Origin: Symsagittifera roscoffensis
Lineage: Eukaryota; Xenacoelomorpha; Acoela; Convolutidae
Direction: 5' to 3'
Length of the DNA: 64,000 nt
NCBI RefSeq assembly: GCF_963678635.1
Contig: NC_087063.1
Coordinates: forward strand, 32,376,599 to 32,440,598
Part shown: positions 54,570 to 64,000 of the stretch, in pieces
Position numbering within the stretch: position 1 is the stretch's first letter
Layout: the number at the start of each line of letters is the position of its first letter
The notes under the pieces: model-generated
Seen by the model: the letters and a program-made list of their open reading frames with translations, nothing else
Database searches by the model: none
What the model was told of the DNA's origin: nothing
Program-made: the position numbers and the translations under genes

Positions 54570-56165
54570 TGGCATAAAAGTTAAAGGATGCACGTAACAA
54601 CTAAATTACTCAACTCAAAGAACAATTTCTTGATTGCTTTGGCTTTCTTGACTTCGCACTGAAGAATGATTTTTGTGCTTATACACATTATAACAAACAA
54701 CACAAAACTTTTGCTGGCTTAGATTATGCTTTTTTGGAATTCGAAACCGAGTTTTTTTCTATGCAGAGCACTCAAACATCAATCTCTGATCACTTGCTCT
54801 TTCACGTTTTTGTTGAGCCATCAAACCTATATCAGCGCGGCTTTAGTTTGTGGAATTAGATGACGAAACTTCAAGTAACAAAGGCGATTTAATTATTACA
54901 GAACTAAAAAACTTTTATTACAGAACTAAAAAACAAAAACTATTCAATCAGAATAAACTCAATAGTTTGAAGTATCAAGAAAAGTTTTTCAGAGAATGCA
55001 TTCACAACGGAAAAAGTCCGAATCCGAGTTTAGTTGATAAATATCACTTGGTTGCTGAAACAAGCTCTCAAAGTTTTTCAGATTTTTGAAAAATTCAGAA
55101 AACGCTTAGCTATACTTTTGAGGGAGTGCTCTATTTTTGTAGTTAATGCACTTCAAAGAACACAATTAACTCAACCAAGCGAATTCAAGTGAACCAGAAC
55201 TTTTATCACACGGATGAGAATGTTCTTAATCAATTTCGAAAGTATTTCTCAAATATTTGTTTCAAATAATTTTACAACAGACTCGGAACATCTACTAATG
55301 ACATAATTAACCAACAATTAACTAGAAAGTAATGTGAATGATGGCTAAAATCACTTGAAAGATATGGAATTCACTTGGTTATATATAAACTGAAATTGAA
55401 AAGCTCACCTGGACCAGACGGTCTTACATCTCGGCCCTACAAAACTTTCTTGGTTCAATTTTGTTCAATTTTAGCTAAAGTATTCAACCATTTTGTTCGA
55501 GAGGAAAAGCTACCAAACTATTTTTATTTGATAATAATCAAACTGCTCCCGAAAATTGAAAATGCATTATCAGAACAAGATTTTTGCCCAATTAGTCTCA
55601 TAAAAACCGGCGCAAAAAATTTCACCCATTAAATCTGTAAATGATTTTAAAAAAACCTTTGCAAAATTGTAAAAAAAACCATCAGCATGCGCGATGAAGA
55701 TAAATGCGCAAAGCAATACGAAAGTTGAAAAAAGCAATTACTGCAGAACAATTGGCTTACCGAGATTCCTGTGCAGTAAAAATAGACTTTTCTAAAGCAT
55801 TTGACAGAGATGACATATCACATTTTGTTAAAAATTTGAAGAGTTAAATTTTGATGAAATTTCCGTTAGAGCTATTGAAATTTTGTATTCAATCTCAAAA
55901 ACATTAACTGAGATAATTGGTTTTTATCAGCCAGCTTTAAAGTTCATCGCGGTTTAAGTCAAGGTTGCCCTCGTTCCGCGTTTTTATTTATACATTTATC
56001 GAACCCTTCTTCAAGCAACTGAATCTACAGAAGAAATTGAAAGTTTGGTGTTATTGTGTCCCAAACTAGTTTCATATGCAGACGACATAATTTTTCGAAT
56101 CAAAATCCGATGTACTGAAGGGTTGTTTCGATTAATCGAAAAAATTTCAGCCCCAGTTTGCTCAA
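54570..56165 (+). mobile_element. Decayed LINE fragment (L1/Tx1-like by motifs)
   Basis: A non-LTR retrotransposon remnant on the plus strand. First comes the C-terminal part of an AP-type endonuclease (about 54,610-54,859): FLDFALKNDFCAYTHYN, then AGLDYAFLEFETE and the ISDHLLFHVF motif (SDH), ending at a stop at 54,857-54,859. A helical linker follows (54,850-55,089). The reverse transcriptase comes next: KLKSSPGPDGLTSRPYKTF with KLLPK and CPISLI (55,375-55,632), catalytic motif A AVKIDFSKAFDR (55,783-55,818), motif B RGLSQGCPRS (near 55,948-55,977) and motif C YADD (56,076-56,087). Motif C is in a different frame from A and B (shift near 55,985), and in-frame stops lie between 55,633 and 55,783. 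The 5' part and the 3' end are absent. Confidence 0.85.
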
Positions 56166-57540
56166 AGATTCTGACGACTCAACACAAATAGTTTTAAACA
56201 CTAAATTCGATTTTAATAACCCCGCATTAGACACAACCGCCGAATTTTTTGATGATGAGCCCAGTCCCACTAATTGTTTGCAACCACTTTTCCAATCCAT
56301 AACTCCCCCTACCCCTATTGTAAATTCCACTTCCAATTCTTCCTACACTGACGCTACCACCACTCTCTCTCCCCTTTCCAAAAATACACCCGATGTGCTT
56401 AGTCCAAAAACTGATGACCAGCTCGAGCTTGACCTGGACATTTTCATTACATACCAACAGCAAATCCACAAAACAACCAGTCAATGAACACTTCCCCAAA
56501 TAAATTCAACTTCCGAGTAATCCACATCATCTCATTGAAATGCCCCAACCCGTGCGCAACGTATATTTATGAAACGGATAACCCCAATAGCCCCAATTCT
56601 TAATACATCGAGCAACATGATCCCAATCTCATAAAAGCAATCACCCACGTCACACTAAAACACCATCTTTTTTTAGTTGAAAAAATTCCCTTCTTCCCCC
56701 AGTACACTTTTATCAAGACCGAAAACCAAGCCAAACGAGCCCAATACATTAACGAACTTTCCCTTCCCCCCATCTTTTCTTGGATTTCTTACTACAACTT
56801 TTCAAATCCACTCAAAGTTCCCTTATGAAAGACATTCAACGACGACGAATTGTGTGACAACATCATCCACATCTTAACCACCGCACTACACTTAAACCAC
56901 TTCAATCACTACCTTTAAGTCTACACTCAATAGACTCATTGCAAAAAATCAAGCCAATTCCAAATCAGTCAATATGATCACGCAGTCATCCGATATATGG
57001 AGGATTCACCATATGATACCGACCCGCCGTAAATTCACAATTAACAGAGACATTTTTCAAAAAAACGAACTACATCTTCGATCTCGACAGCACTAACAAA
57101 AGTTTGATCATGCAATTGACCACGCACTACAGAACACGAAGACTTTTGAATCGTACTTGAAAAAATTTGACCACCTTCAACTAACATTAAGTTTTCTAGT
57201 ACTCAAAGAGCCTGATATCAAAGTTTCCCACAAAACCAAGCTTGAAACTAGACTCACCCATATTCACGCATACTATACATTCATTGAAAGCCTCTTTTTC
57301 CTTTGTTCACAATCTTGCAATCCACATCACTGTTACATGTTTATCAACTCTAATTACACATCACCATACTTCCCCAATTTCATTTATTGCACAAAGACAA
57401 CTAATCTTCAAGGCATCCTTCGTAACAACGATCTCGTTTGACAAATGCATATCTTTTGCCCCCTCACTATTAACTTCCACTGGAAGACTTCCGCACCATT
57501 ATTATTATCCCTCATGAAAATATCCAATCAAAAGAAATAG
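56158..57540 (+). pseudogene. Unrecognised G-poor, coding-like stretch
   Basis: No family was recognised. 56,158-56,487 encodes 109 residues, Pro/Thr/Ser/Asp-rich and likely disordered. A separate frame from about 56,499 to 56,918 reads as globular sequence (KFNFRVIHIISLKCPNPCA, ENQAKRAQYINELSLPPIFS, DELCDNIIHILTTALHLNHF) with stops at about 56,600 and 56,829. A third stretch, 57,157-57,441, reads FDHLQLTLSFLVLKEPDIKV ... YYTFIESLFFLC. The plus strand is visibly poor in G and rich in C and A throughout. This could be ORF1 of another LINE, or a decayed host gene. Which is correct cannot be decided here. Confidence 0.35.
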
Positions 57541-57603
57541 CCCTTTTGAACAACATCCATCAATTTAGTTAAATCACAAATTAAACAATCTAATATAAAA
57601 CCT

Positions 57604-57803
57604 NNNNNNNNNNNNNNNNNNNNNNNNNNNNNNNNNNNNNNNNNNNNNNNNNNNNNNNNNNNNNNNNNNNNNNNNNNNNNNNNNNNNNNNNNNNNNNNNN
57701 NNNNNNNNNNNNNNNNNNNNNNNNNNNNNNNNNNNNNNNNNNNNNNNNNNNNNNNNNNNNNNNNNNNNNNNNNNNNNNNNNNNNNNNNNNNNNNNNNNNN
57801 NNN
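57604..57803. other. Assembly gap of 200 N
   Basis: An unresolved stretch of N. Its size is likely a placeholder. It falls inside or beside the 3' LTR of element C. Confidence 0.98.
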
Positions 57804-57974
57804 CATTAGGCTTTCGCAACTGTTCGCTTAAGACTCTCAAGTGACAAACGATTTGGCTGGTGAGATTTGTCCTTGAATCAATTTGTCACTGCACTATAAA
57901 TAGATAATTAAGACATAGTTATATAAGACATACATAATTAAATAGAATAGAATGAGGTACCGAAGGTCGCCTCA
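57804..57974 (-). repeat. 3' LTR start of element C
   Basis: The edge is proposed at 57,974. On the minus strand a purine tract (complement of 57,978-57,990) is followed after three bases by TGAGGCGACC, with a TATA-like CTATTTATAG about 75 bases in (57,893-57,903). This arrangement is usual for a U3. The other LTR edge lies in or beyond the N gap. Confidence 0.45.
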
Positions 57975-57977
57975 TGA

Positions 57978-58306
57978 CCCTTCCCCCTCTAGAAAAAATT
58001 TATCATAGTATAAATTTTGGAATGTATAAGGCAGAATAATGAGAAAGACATAAAGCACTTGTTAATAGGTTAGCTATAACCCAATCATAATCCAAATAGA
58101 GCGTAGTTTTTGTGAGTTTTAAGTTTAAGAGGTTTTATCATGCTCGTCTATTCTGATTTTTTTAAACGAAGTAGCTTGCTCTTTAGTTCTGGGAAAAGGC
58201 AACTGCGATCCTTTTCGAACAATCGGGGTGAAAGGTGTAGTAATCGACTGTTCTGGGGTTGGTTGTTGCAAACGAAAACTCCGCAGGGTCGGATTCATTT
58301 ACGCTC
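57978..58306 (-). other. Polypurine tract and 3' untranslated region, element C
   Basis: The tract CCCTTCCCCCTCT (plus strand, 57,978-57,990) is AGAGGGGGAAGGG on the element strand. The following ~315 bases up to the integrase tail are AT-rich, with no gene. Confidence 0.5.
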
Positions 58307-59215
58307 TTAACCGAATGGCGAAGAGGATCGCCATAAAACCTCGTCGGTTTCTAGGGCCGACCAGAAGATCTGGTGAAATCGCTCGTAGATTAGGTAGTTG
58401 GATTGCCCTCCTCCGTATGACCAGTAGCCGCCGGGCCCTGAGCGGCAGCCTGAGGAACGGGTGCCTGAAATCAGTGGCTGAAGTGTGATGGGCGGATCTT
58501 GAGGCGTTGCTTGAACTCCTGTGGAAGATGTCGAGGCGGGGTTTGTCATAGGATGGACAACCGGAGCTATCGATGTAGCATCCGCGGGAGCCAATCCTTG
58601 AGGCGCTGTAACAGGTGCCTCCACCAACTCAAGCTGGGGTCCGGTGATTGAGGAGTCCTCGCTTGATGACTCTCCCGTTAGTTCAATCACCTTGCACTTC
58701 GAAGGTTCATTTATTTGCCTCGGAGCTGGAGAAGTAGATGGCTGAGATTGAGGCCGAGGAGCAATACGTCTCTGGAATCGTTCTCCCACCGTGCTAGACG
58801 TAGCTGAAAACTTAGGGTGGTTAAAATTATGTTTTAGGCTTAAGTGCTCTTTCCGATAGACTTTCCCTTTGTCAGTAATGTAAGTATGGTCCGTAACACG
58901 AGTAATCATGATTTTTGCTAGTTTGAACAGAGGTTTTCCCGATTTTTGATCAAGAACTTTCCGAAAGATTTTGACTCTTAGAGGATCTTGTAAAACTAAT
59001 TTTTCTAATTTACGTGCTTTCGAGAGTCTTTTGGGCCTCGAAGAGGACGACACGTTCATTCGCTGGGATTGCGAGAGTGCTAGCGCTGAAGTATCTCGAA
59101 CGTTGTCGTAAAAGCGCAGAGTTCCCTTTGTGATCCCCGATTTCAGCGAGTTTGCGAGGTCACTATTACGAGCCGCCATTTCGCGGAGAAGTTCTTGTCC
59201 CTGTTGTGGAGGCAC
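58307..59215 (-). pseudogene. Integrase C-terminal domain and tail, element C
   Basis: A stretch of 302 residues. Residues ~1-60 continue the integrase core to C-terminal transition. Residues ~60-135 form a small beta domain (PLRVKIFRKVLDQKSGKPLF, KIMITRVTDHTYITDKGKVY), in the place of the GPY/F or SH3-like domain. The rest is Pro/Ser/Thr-rich and ends in a Gly-rich tail; it is probably disordered. This tail is longer than in most family members. No chromodomain is recognised. Confidence 0.65.
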
Positions 59216-60656
59216 AATCTGTTTTCACTGCTTCCAGGTGTTAGCCGCCTTTGCAAGGATCTCCAAGGCCTTGTAAGGTTGACTGTCCGCTATACGCTCG
59301 CCCACACCAAAGAGTGGCTTGAATTTACAAGGGATTTCCGGACTGTGTGACTCTCCTCTGGGTACAACTTTAGCCCTATCGCGGCTGTAGTCTTGGCTCA
59401 ATCGCTGCTCCGGTTTTAGGAGGTTTCTCTCCAGTCGTTGCGCTGAAGTAGGAGAATGAACAATATTATCACGCGCTATCGAAAACTCAGTCTTAGGCTT
59501 TCTCCGATAATGTTAACGTAGAATTTTTAATGTTTTTTTATTTCTCCGGTAATGTTAACGTAGATATTTTTAACGTAGAATGCTTTGTTTTCCGAATATC
59601 GTCAAAAATTTGATGTAAAGTCGACTTCAAGTTTTTAAAATTAGGATCTAGTTTTTCTGTTCCCGCTTTCGTTTAATAGTCTGGATCGATCTCTCTACCA
59701 ACCCACAACTCCGATGATCCCCCACCGCTGTGAGGATATGTTTTATGCCTCTACGTTTGCAAAAATCTTTAACAACATTAGAGTTAAACCCACATCCGTG
59801 ATCTGTTCTAATGTTCTCCGGTATGCCATGATTACGAATATACGATCGTAAAAATTTGACTATTTTTTTTTCGCACTGGTTGTCTTATTTAACATCACCG
59901 ATGGAAACTTAGAAAAACGATCTATTGCGACTAGAATGTACATTTTCCCCTTCTCATCATCTATTAACGGACCCGCAAAATCAAGTTGCAATTCTTGATT
60001 CGGAGCGGACAACGCTGGTAACGGCTTAGCAGAGCTATAAGTCGCTGAAGTTTTGATGTTCTTAACAAATAAAGTACACTCCGGGCATTTTTCGCAGAGG
60101 TTGACAATTTGGCGATTGAGAAATGGCCACCATATATATTCCGAGGCGTCCATCATGGCCGCCTGGCCAGGATGCGAGCGATGGAGTCGAATCAGAATGG
60201 CACTTCGTAATTGTTTGGGTATGGCCAACTTATTGTCTATCAGGACACAATTGTTCACCACCGCCGCCTTCGTCCAAAATTGAGCCATGTACGCCCCTGT
60301 TTGTTGAAGGATTGCACATCCTTATTGATGATCGCAGTCCTCATCGGTCCGAGGAACGGGTCTTCCCCTGTCAGATCTCCCAGCAGATCCACATCGAACA
60401 AGCCTGGTGACCGGACCACTTTCTTTTTGTCCGGAGTGACCAACGGTTTGTGGTTATTGATGGCATTAACCCCCAGTCTGAGTGTATCCCCTTGTCTGGC
60501 CTGTTTCGTCTGTCTCTGCCTCCGGCAGTTGTCGAGGAACTGAGCAAGGGCCTTTCCTGTAGTCTGTCCTCGGGTGACCACAAAACTTTCTCGTGAATGT
60601 CGCATTCTGGCAAGGTTTCGGGTCCGTATCTGATCAAAGCGGCTCGGGCGATTCAT
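59216..60656 (-). pseudogene. Integrase N-terminal and catalytic region, element C
   Basis: The HHCC zinc finger is clear (HRSHPGQAAMM ... CEKCPEC, about 60,065-60,180). The catalytic residues are also recognisable: first Asp in LDFAGPL (about 60,000), second in the TDHG motif (about 59,790), and Glu in GLVERSIQTIK (about 59,685). Upstream, about 120 basic residues start at 60,656 (MNRPSRFDQIRTRNLARMRH), followed by DLLGDLTGEDPFLGPMRTAI, a part that resembles the usual RNase H-integrase connector. A local repeat of TTAACGTAGA (three times, 59,514-59,585) lies in the C-terminal half. It is broken in places. Confidence 0.78.
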
Positions 60657-61340
60657 AGGGCGAACTATTGAGAGTCCCGGTCTTTGTTGATTTGAGGTAC
60701 GAAAATTAGGGGAACTGGTAGAAAAATTTTCAACAAAGTTGAGGAGATTTGTTTATTCGATCGTGTTGTTTGCGAAGTCAATAGTATTGTTGAAGTATTA
60801 GAGTTATTTAGAGTAGAGTAGTGTTTTGAGCAAGATTATTTGAAGTATCCATAGCGTGACAGAATTCTGAGATGTAAGGTCGGAGACAACGAGTTTGATC
60901 AAAAACTTCCGGTTTAGCGTATCTCATTTGCATTTTGAGCTGTGATTGGTCGAATCTACCAGAGCATGAAAAGTCGACCTCTCGCGGCGATGATGTACAA
61001 TCACAGTTTTGCATAGTAACATTTGATTGGCTGGTTGATTGAGAGCACAAATTAACGCCCTCTAGCGGCGAGAAATTTCGACGATAAATTAGCATACCCT
61101 TGAGGGATTGGTTAACAAGTAGAGTATTATTCTCGAAGCCCTCTAGGAACGACGAGCGAAACTGATTGCCAACATGCGATTGGTGATATGAAGCAACTGG
61201 TGATTGGTCCACCGCTTTAGTTAAGAGGTAGCTGATATTGCCTCCAGTTTTACCAAACGATCTGATTGGTTGAAATTGGTTACATTATAAAACTTGCCCA
61301 ACCGGCACTATTTGAGATCTGGGTTGAGTACTAATCGAGT
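60657..61340. promoter_or_regulatory. CCAAT-rich non-coding module inside element C
   Basis: About 680 bp without coding potential separates RNase H from integrase. The plus strand has seven ATTGG (inverted CCAAT) boxes at about 60,945, 61,026, 61,107, 61,179, 61,203, 61,265 and 61,275. It also has an octamer ATTTGCAT (60,926-60,933), a TATA-like CATTATAAAAC (61,283-61,293), and CGCCCTCTAGCGGC (61,056-61,069) with a variant at 60,977-60,989. It may be a promoter, a solo LTR or another inserted element. No target-site repeat was identified. Confidence 0.5.
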
Positions 61341-61886
61341 TTAAAGCCTTATGAAAAGCTTGAATAGATTTAATGACAAACAATTCATCATGTTATGACG
61401 GTAAAGGTGCTTCAAAAGTCGGGTGTCTTGACATATAGTCCACAATACCCAGGGATGAACCGGGTATATGTTCGATCTGATAATCGAACGGAATAAGACG
61501 TCCGCCCAACGAGAGAGTCCTGACTGATAAAATTTCTTGCCATACGTTTCGTTGAGGGCGGAAATAATTGCCTTATGATCAGTTAGGATAACAAAACGCT
61601 GACCAAGTAAGTATGTACGAAAATGTTCACACGATCTTATAATGGCCAGAAGCTCTAACTCATTGGTACTATACTTGATTTCCGCGGAGTCTAGAAACCT
61701 AGAGGCAAACGCTATCGGGGCCCAAACATTTGGTTCCACTTCTTGTTCCAAACAAGCCCGCAGCTCGCTGTGACTTGCGTCACATTTAACTCGAGAAGCT
61801 TTTGAAGCCTCATAGTGAAACAAATAAGGGATGTTTGCGATGAAGTTTAAATTTTCTGGAACCCATGATCTTGCCCTTCCCCCCAC
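61341..61886 (-). pseudogene. RNase H domain, element C
   Basis: It shows SRVKCDASHSELRACLEQEV (first Asp), FLDSAEIKYSTNELELLAII (catalytic Glu with the N-E-L-E-L-L pattern) and FVILTDHKAIISAL (third Asp), all in the right order and spacing for Ty3/Gypsy RNase H. It follows RT directly and its far end borders the CCAAT-rich module. Confidence 0.82.
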
Positions 61887-62931
61887 AAAAAGGATTTCCC
61901 ATTCTCCGCTTTTAACGAAGCTCTGAATGCGACTGTATATTTGTGCAAATCCGGAAAGAAACGTTGAAGGTGATTGAGATTCAACATAAACGATCTTAAC
62001 TGCTTAAATGTTTTTGGTGGCAACAGGTATTTAATAGCCTCTATTTTCGAGAATTTCGGGGCGTAACCGTTTTCATCGATTTCGTACCCCAACCAGATTA
62101 ACTTGTTAACTGAGAACTCACGTTTACTAAGTTTCAACGCCCATCCTTCTTCATTCAATCGATTCAAGACTCTTTCGACCAGTACATTATGATCCTCAAC
62201 TCTTCCTTTAGTGACAACCAGTATATCATCAAGGTAACATATGTAAAGTAAAGTACAGTCCATCGCTTTCTGGAATTCCGTAGGCATATCCGTCAGTCCG
62301 TAGAAACCAGTCTTGAATCGATATGTGCCTGTTGCCTCTCCACACAAAATACTAAAGTTACAATGACTACTGGTTAGCTCCGATAAAGGTAATTGACTGA
62401 AAGCGTAATTTAAGGTCAAGAGAAGTAAACCACACGTTCCCAGGTGTGTCTAGTGATGATTTGAGCCGCCGAGTCAATTAATTTATGCATATTAGGCATT
62501 TGATATTTGTTTTGCCAGAATTTGGCATTCATGGGTTTAGCATTGAGTGCAAGTTTTATAGACCCGTCCTTTTTTGTTGTTAGTACTACAGGCGCGATGA
62601 AATGATCCGTGGTACACTTTTTTAATTTTTCAATGTGCTTGTCTTTGATTAACTTTTTAATCTCAGCCGTGACTCGATCTTCTAAATGTATAGGGATTTT
62701 TCGGCCTTTAACCTGTCTAGGCACCAAAGGGTCTTTAAAGTTTGTAAATACTTTATGATTTTTTGACCTCCCCAGCCTGCTGAACACATTAGGGTACCTT
62801 TTGACAAAATAATCCCTCCAGAACTGTGAGGTCGGATCCAATTCCTGCTCTTCTCCCGCCAAGCTAAATTCCGCCGGTTTGCGTTGCACCGTTTCAATTC
62901 CCAATTGCTCATGAAGGTTCAGCTCGAGCAA
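61847..62931 (-). pseudogene. Reverse transcriptase, element C
   Basis: Fingers (62,416-62,931) show RQVKGRKIPIHLEDRVTAEI, DKHIEKL-type and APVVLTTKKDGSIKLALNAK. Palm and thumb (61,847-62,419) show TGTYRFKTGFYGLTDMPTEF (block 4) and the catalytic YLDD at 62,225-62,236, followed by LVERVLNRLNEEGWALKLSK and the YLLPPKTFKQLRSFMLNLNH connection. It copies element RNA to DNA in complete elements. Length and order are normal. The element is broken. Confidence 0.88.
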
Positions 62932-63180
62932 ATTCCTTGTACCATTTTTGGAAAATTAAGAAACACGCATTGTTGATTTTCCATCCCTTCGACGTAATTG
63001 GGATTTCTAGTGATCCAAACAGTTTAATTTGTTTCTTATTATAATCAACATAAGTAACACTTAACGGATATCTCCCGACGTCCTCAAACTTAACGTTGGG
63101 AAGCCGCCTCATTAGTATTTCCGCCTTTTTCTTGTTCAAGAAAGACACGAGACTGCCAGTGTCCACCGTAGCATAGAAAA
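62909..63180 (-). pseudogene. Aspartic protease region, element C
   Basis: The catalytic run MDTGSLVSFLNKKKAEIL (DTGS) lies at about 63,110-63,166, followed by strands LSVTYVDYNKKQIKLFGSLE and a C-terminal part close to RT. It is short, as usual for Ty3/Gypsy retropepsins. Confidence 0.75.
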
Positions 63181-63922
63181 AAGAGTTCTACATTGTTAAT
63201 CTGTACAACGTCTAATGCCATGACTCCATATTCCGGCTCACTGTCACCGTTTACGTCAATTAGGTTGCACTCTTGACCGGAAGATACCTCCTCATGTTGT
63301 ACCATGTTAACACGTCGCCTCGTAGTGTTACACACCATAGCAAAATGGCCCTTCTTTTTACAAGCATTGCAAGTAGCTTCTCTGGCCGGACACGACCGGC
63401 GGTGTTTGAAGGAAAACGGGTTACCGCAAAAATAACACGGTTTATTTTGACTTTGACGTTGATTAGGGCGGTTGACACCTCCTCCAGGGCTGCTGGTTCC
63501 TTGATTCTTGAATTGCTGTGCTGACGAAGTCGGTTCCTGCTTGACTCGAATAGAGTTGGTATTGTGGGAAGAAGTGTTGTTATGCGGGAGTAGCTTCTGA
63601 AATTGTTCTGAGGTCTTAGCCTCTTTCTCATTCTCCAATGCCAATTGCAGCGTATCATCAAGATTACTCTTCGCTCTGATTAGTTGCCGCTGAACCTCCA
63701 CATCGAGAATGCGGCTAATGAACAAATCCTTCAACGTCGCCCTTTCCTGATCGAGCGGCCAATTACACAGTGCAGTTTGAGCGCTAAGTCGCGCATAGAA
63801 CGAGGAAAATGAATCATTATCCTGCATGAAAATTGTTTTATACAACTTGATTTTTCGACTTTGTAGTCCCGCTCTGCCTTGAAAAGATCTTCGCAACATT
63901 TGTGAAAATCAATAAAAAGCAA
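63090..63922 (-). pseudogene. Gag C-terminal part with zinc knuckles, element C
   Basis: About 270 residues are visible; the N-terminal part continues beyond the right edge. A capsid-like helical region (NDSFSSFYARLSAQTALCNW, ATLKDLFISRILDVEVQRQL) is followed by a polar linker and two Cys-His knuckles. CYFCGNPFSFKHRRSCPAR is the first. CNACKKKGHFAMVC (C-x2-C-x4-H-x4-C) is the canonical second. They bind element RNA in complete family members. Confidence 0.8.
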
Positions 63923-64000
63923 GTATTGAGGTCCAGATGAGGGTAAGAATCCAAAACTTGTTTTTTTTCCTTCATTTCCCGGTGCGAAGAAGAGTCGGGA

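Larger units (their letters stand above)
57804..64000 (-). mobile_element. Ty3/Gypsy element C, 5' end beyond the window
   Basis: A normal-sized Ty3/Gypsy element, unrelated in detail to the giant ones. On the minus strand it has gag (from the right edge), protease, RT with YLDD, RNase H, a non-coding module, integrase with HHCC and DDE, a C-terminal tail, a 3' untranslated region and the start of the 3' LTR, which disappears into the N gap. Its 5' LTR is outside, so its age cannot be read. It has roughly five to ten breaks. Confidence 0.85.

Noticed and set aside
57528-57840. Open frames across the N gap
   Set aside because: They exist only because N is translated as unknown residues.
60808-61212. 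Minus-strand open frame of 134 residues inside the CCAAT-rich module
   Set aside because: Low-quality composition without any recognisable domain; the DNA words (CCAAT boxes, octamer) explain the sequence better.
1-64000. CRISPR arrays, tRNA or rRNA genes, Polinton or DNA-virus hallmark genes
   Set aside because: No regularly spaced repeats, no cloverleaf-like sequence with the usual A and B boxes noticed, and no protein-primed polymerase, packaging ATPase or major capsid motifs seen.

Overview
The window looks like animal (invertebrate) nuclear DNA from a draft assembly. It has a 200-base run of N, eukaryotic retroelements fill almost all of it, and no prokaryotic gene organisation, CRISPR array, tRNA or rRNA gene is visible. 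No host gene could be recognised with confidence. The organism cannot be named from this sequence. The very large Ty3/Gypsy elements recall, from memory and unverified, the giant 'Burro' Gypsy elements reported from planarian flatworms, but a nematode or another invertebrate is also possible.

Positions 1-54,565 are a head-to-tail series of giant Ty3/Gypsy copies, all on the minus strand and all broken. From the left they are: a gag fragment (1-1,295); element 1 (1,296-12,689) with its long terminal repeat (LTR, 12,690-17,811); element 3 (17,812-30,024), which shares that LTR and has lost everything upstream of integrase; the tandemly repeated 3' LTR of element 2 (30,025-33,359); element 2 (33,360 to about 50,900), the most decayed copy; and its right-hand LTR (to 54,565, truncated). 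Two subfamilies can be told apart: A is elements 1 and 3, B is element 2 and the left fragment. Reading 5' to 3' on the minus strand, the shared plan is LTR, leader with a primer-binding-site candidate, gag, CCHC zinc knuckle, protease, reverse transcriptase, RNase H, long unassigned linker, integrase with a long acidic tail, macro (ADP-ribose-binding) domain, a non-coding spacer of about 0.4-0.5 kb, then a second coding block of about 8.3-8.8 kb (called ORF-B here), a short 3' untranslated region, polypurine tract and LTR. Adding the parts suggests that a complete ancestor was about 30 kb.

The most notable content is in the position where env would lie. A macro domain resembling the OARD1/TARG1 family follows integrase, and ORF-B carries one clear SGNH/GDSL-hydrolase domain, a second SGNH-like segment, a coiled coil and several conserved stretches of unknown family. 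Two diverged copies (elements 2 and 3) keep the same order and protein-level similarity, so this looks like an inherited part of the element.

The LTRs are also unusual. They are about 5.1 kb long with TGAGT/ACTCA termini, have internal tandem units of about 1.31 or 1.44 kb, carry arrays of a CCCTCCGG motif, and hold a hairpin cluster with compensatory base changes. A CRE-ETS-YY1-like site cluster recurs in the units.

Positions 54,566-57,603 are AT-rich: a decayed LINE fragment on the plus strand (54,570-56,165) and then an unrecognised G-poor stretch with broken coding-like frames. After the N gap (57,604-57,803), an ordinary-sized Ty3/Gypsy element (element C, minus strand) runs from its 3' LTR remnant off the right edge. 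It has gag, protease, RT, RNase H and integrase, and a non-coding module of about 680 bp, rich in CCAAT boxes, lies between RNase H and integrase.
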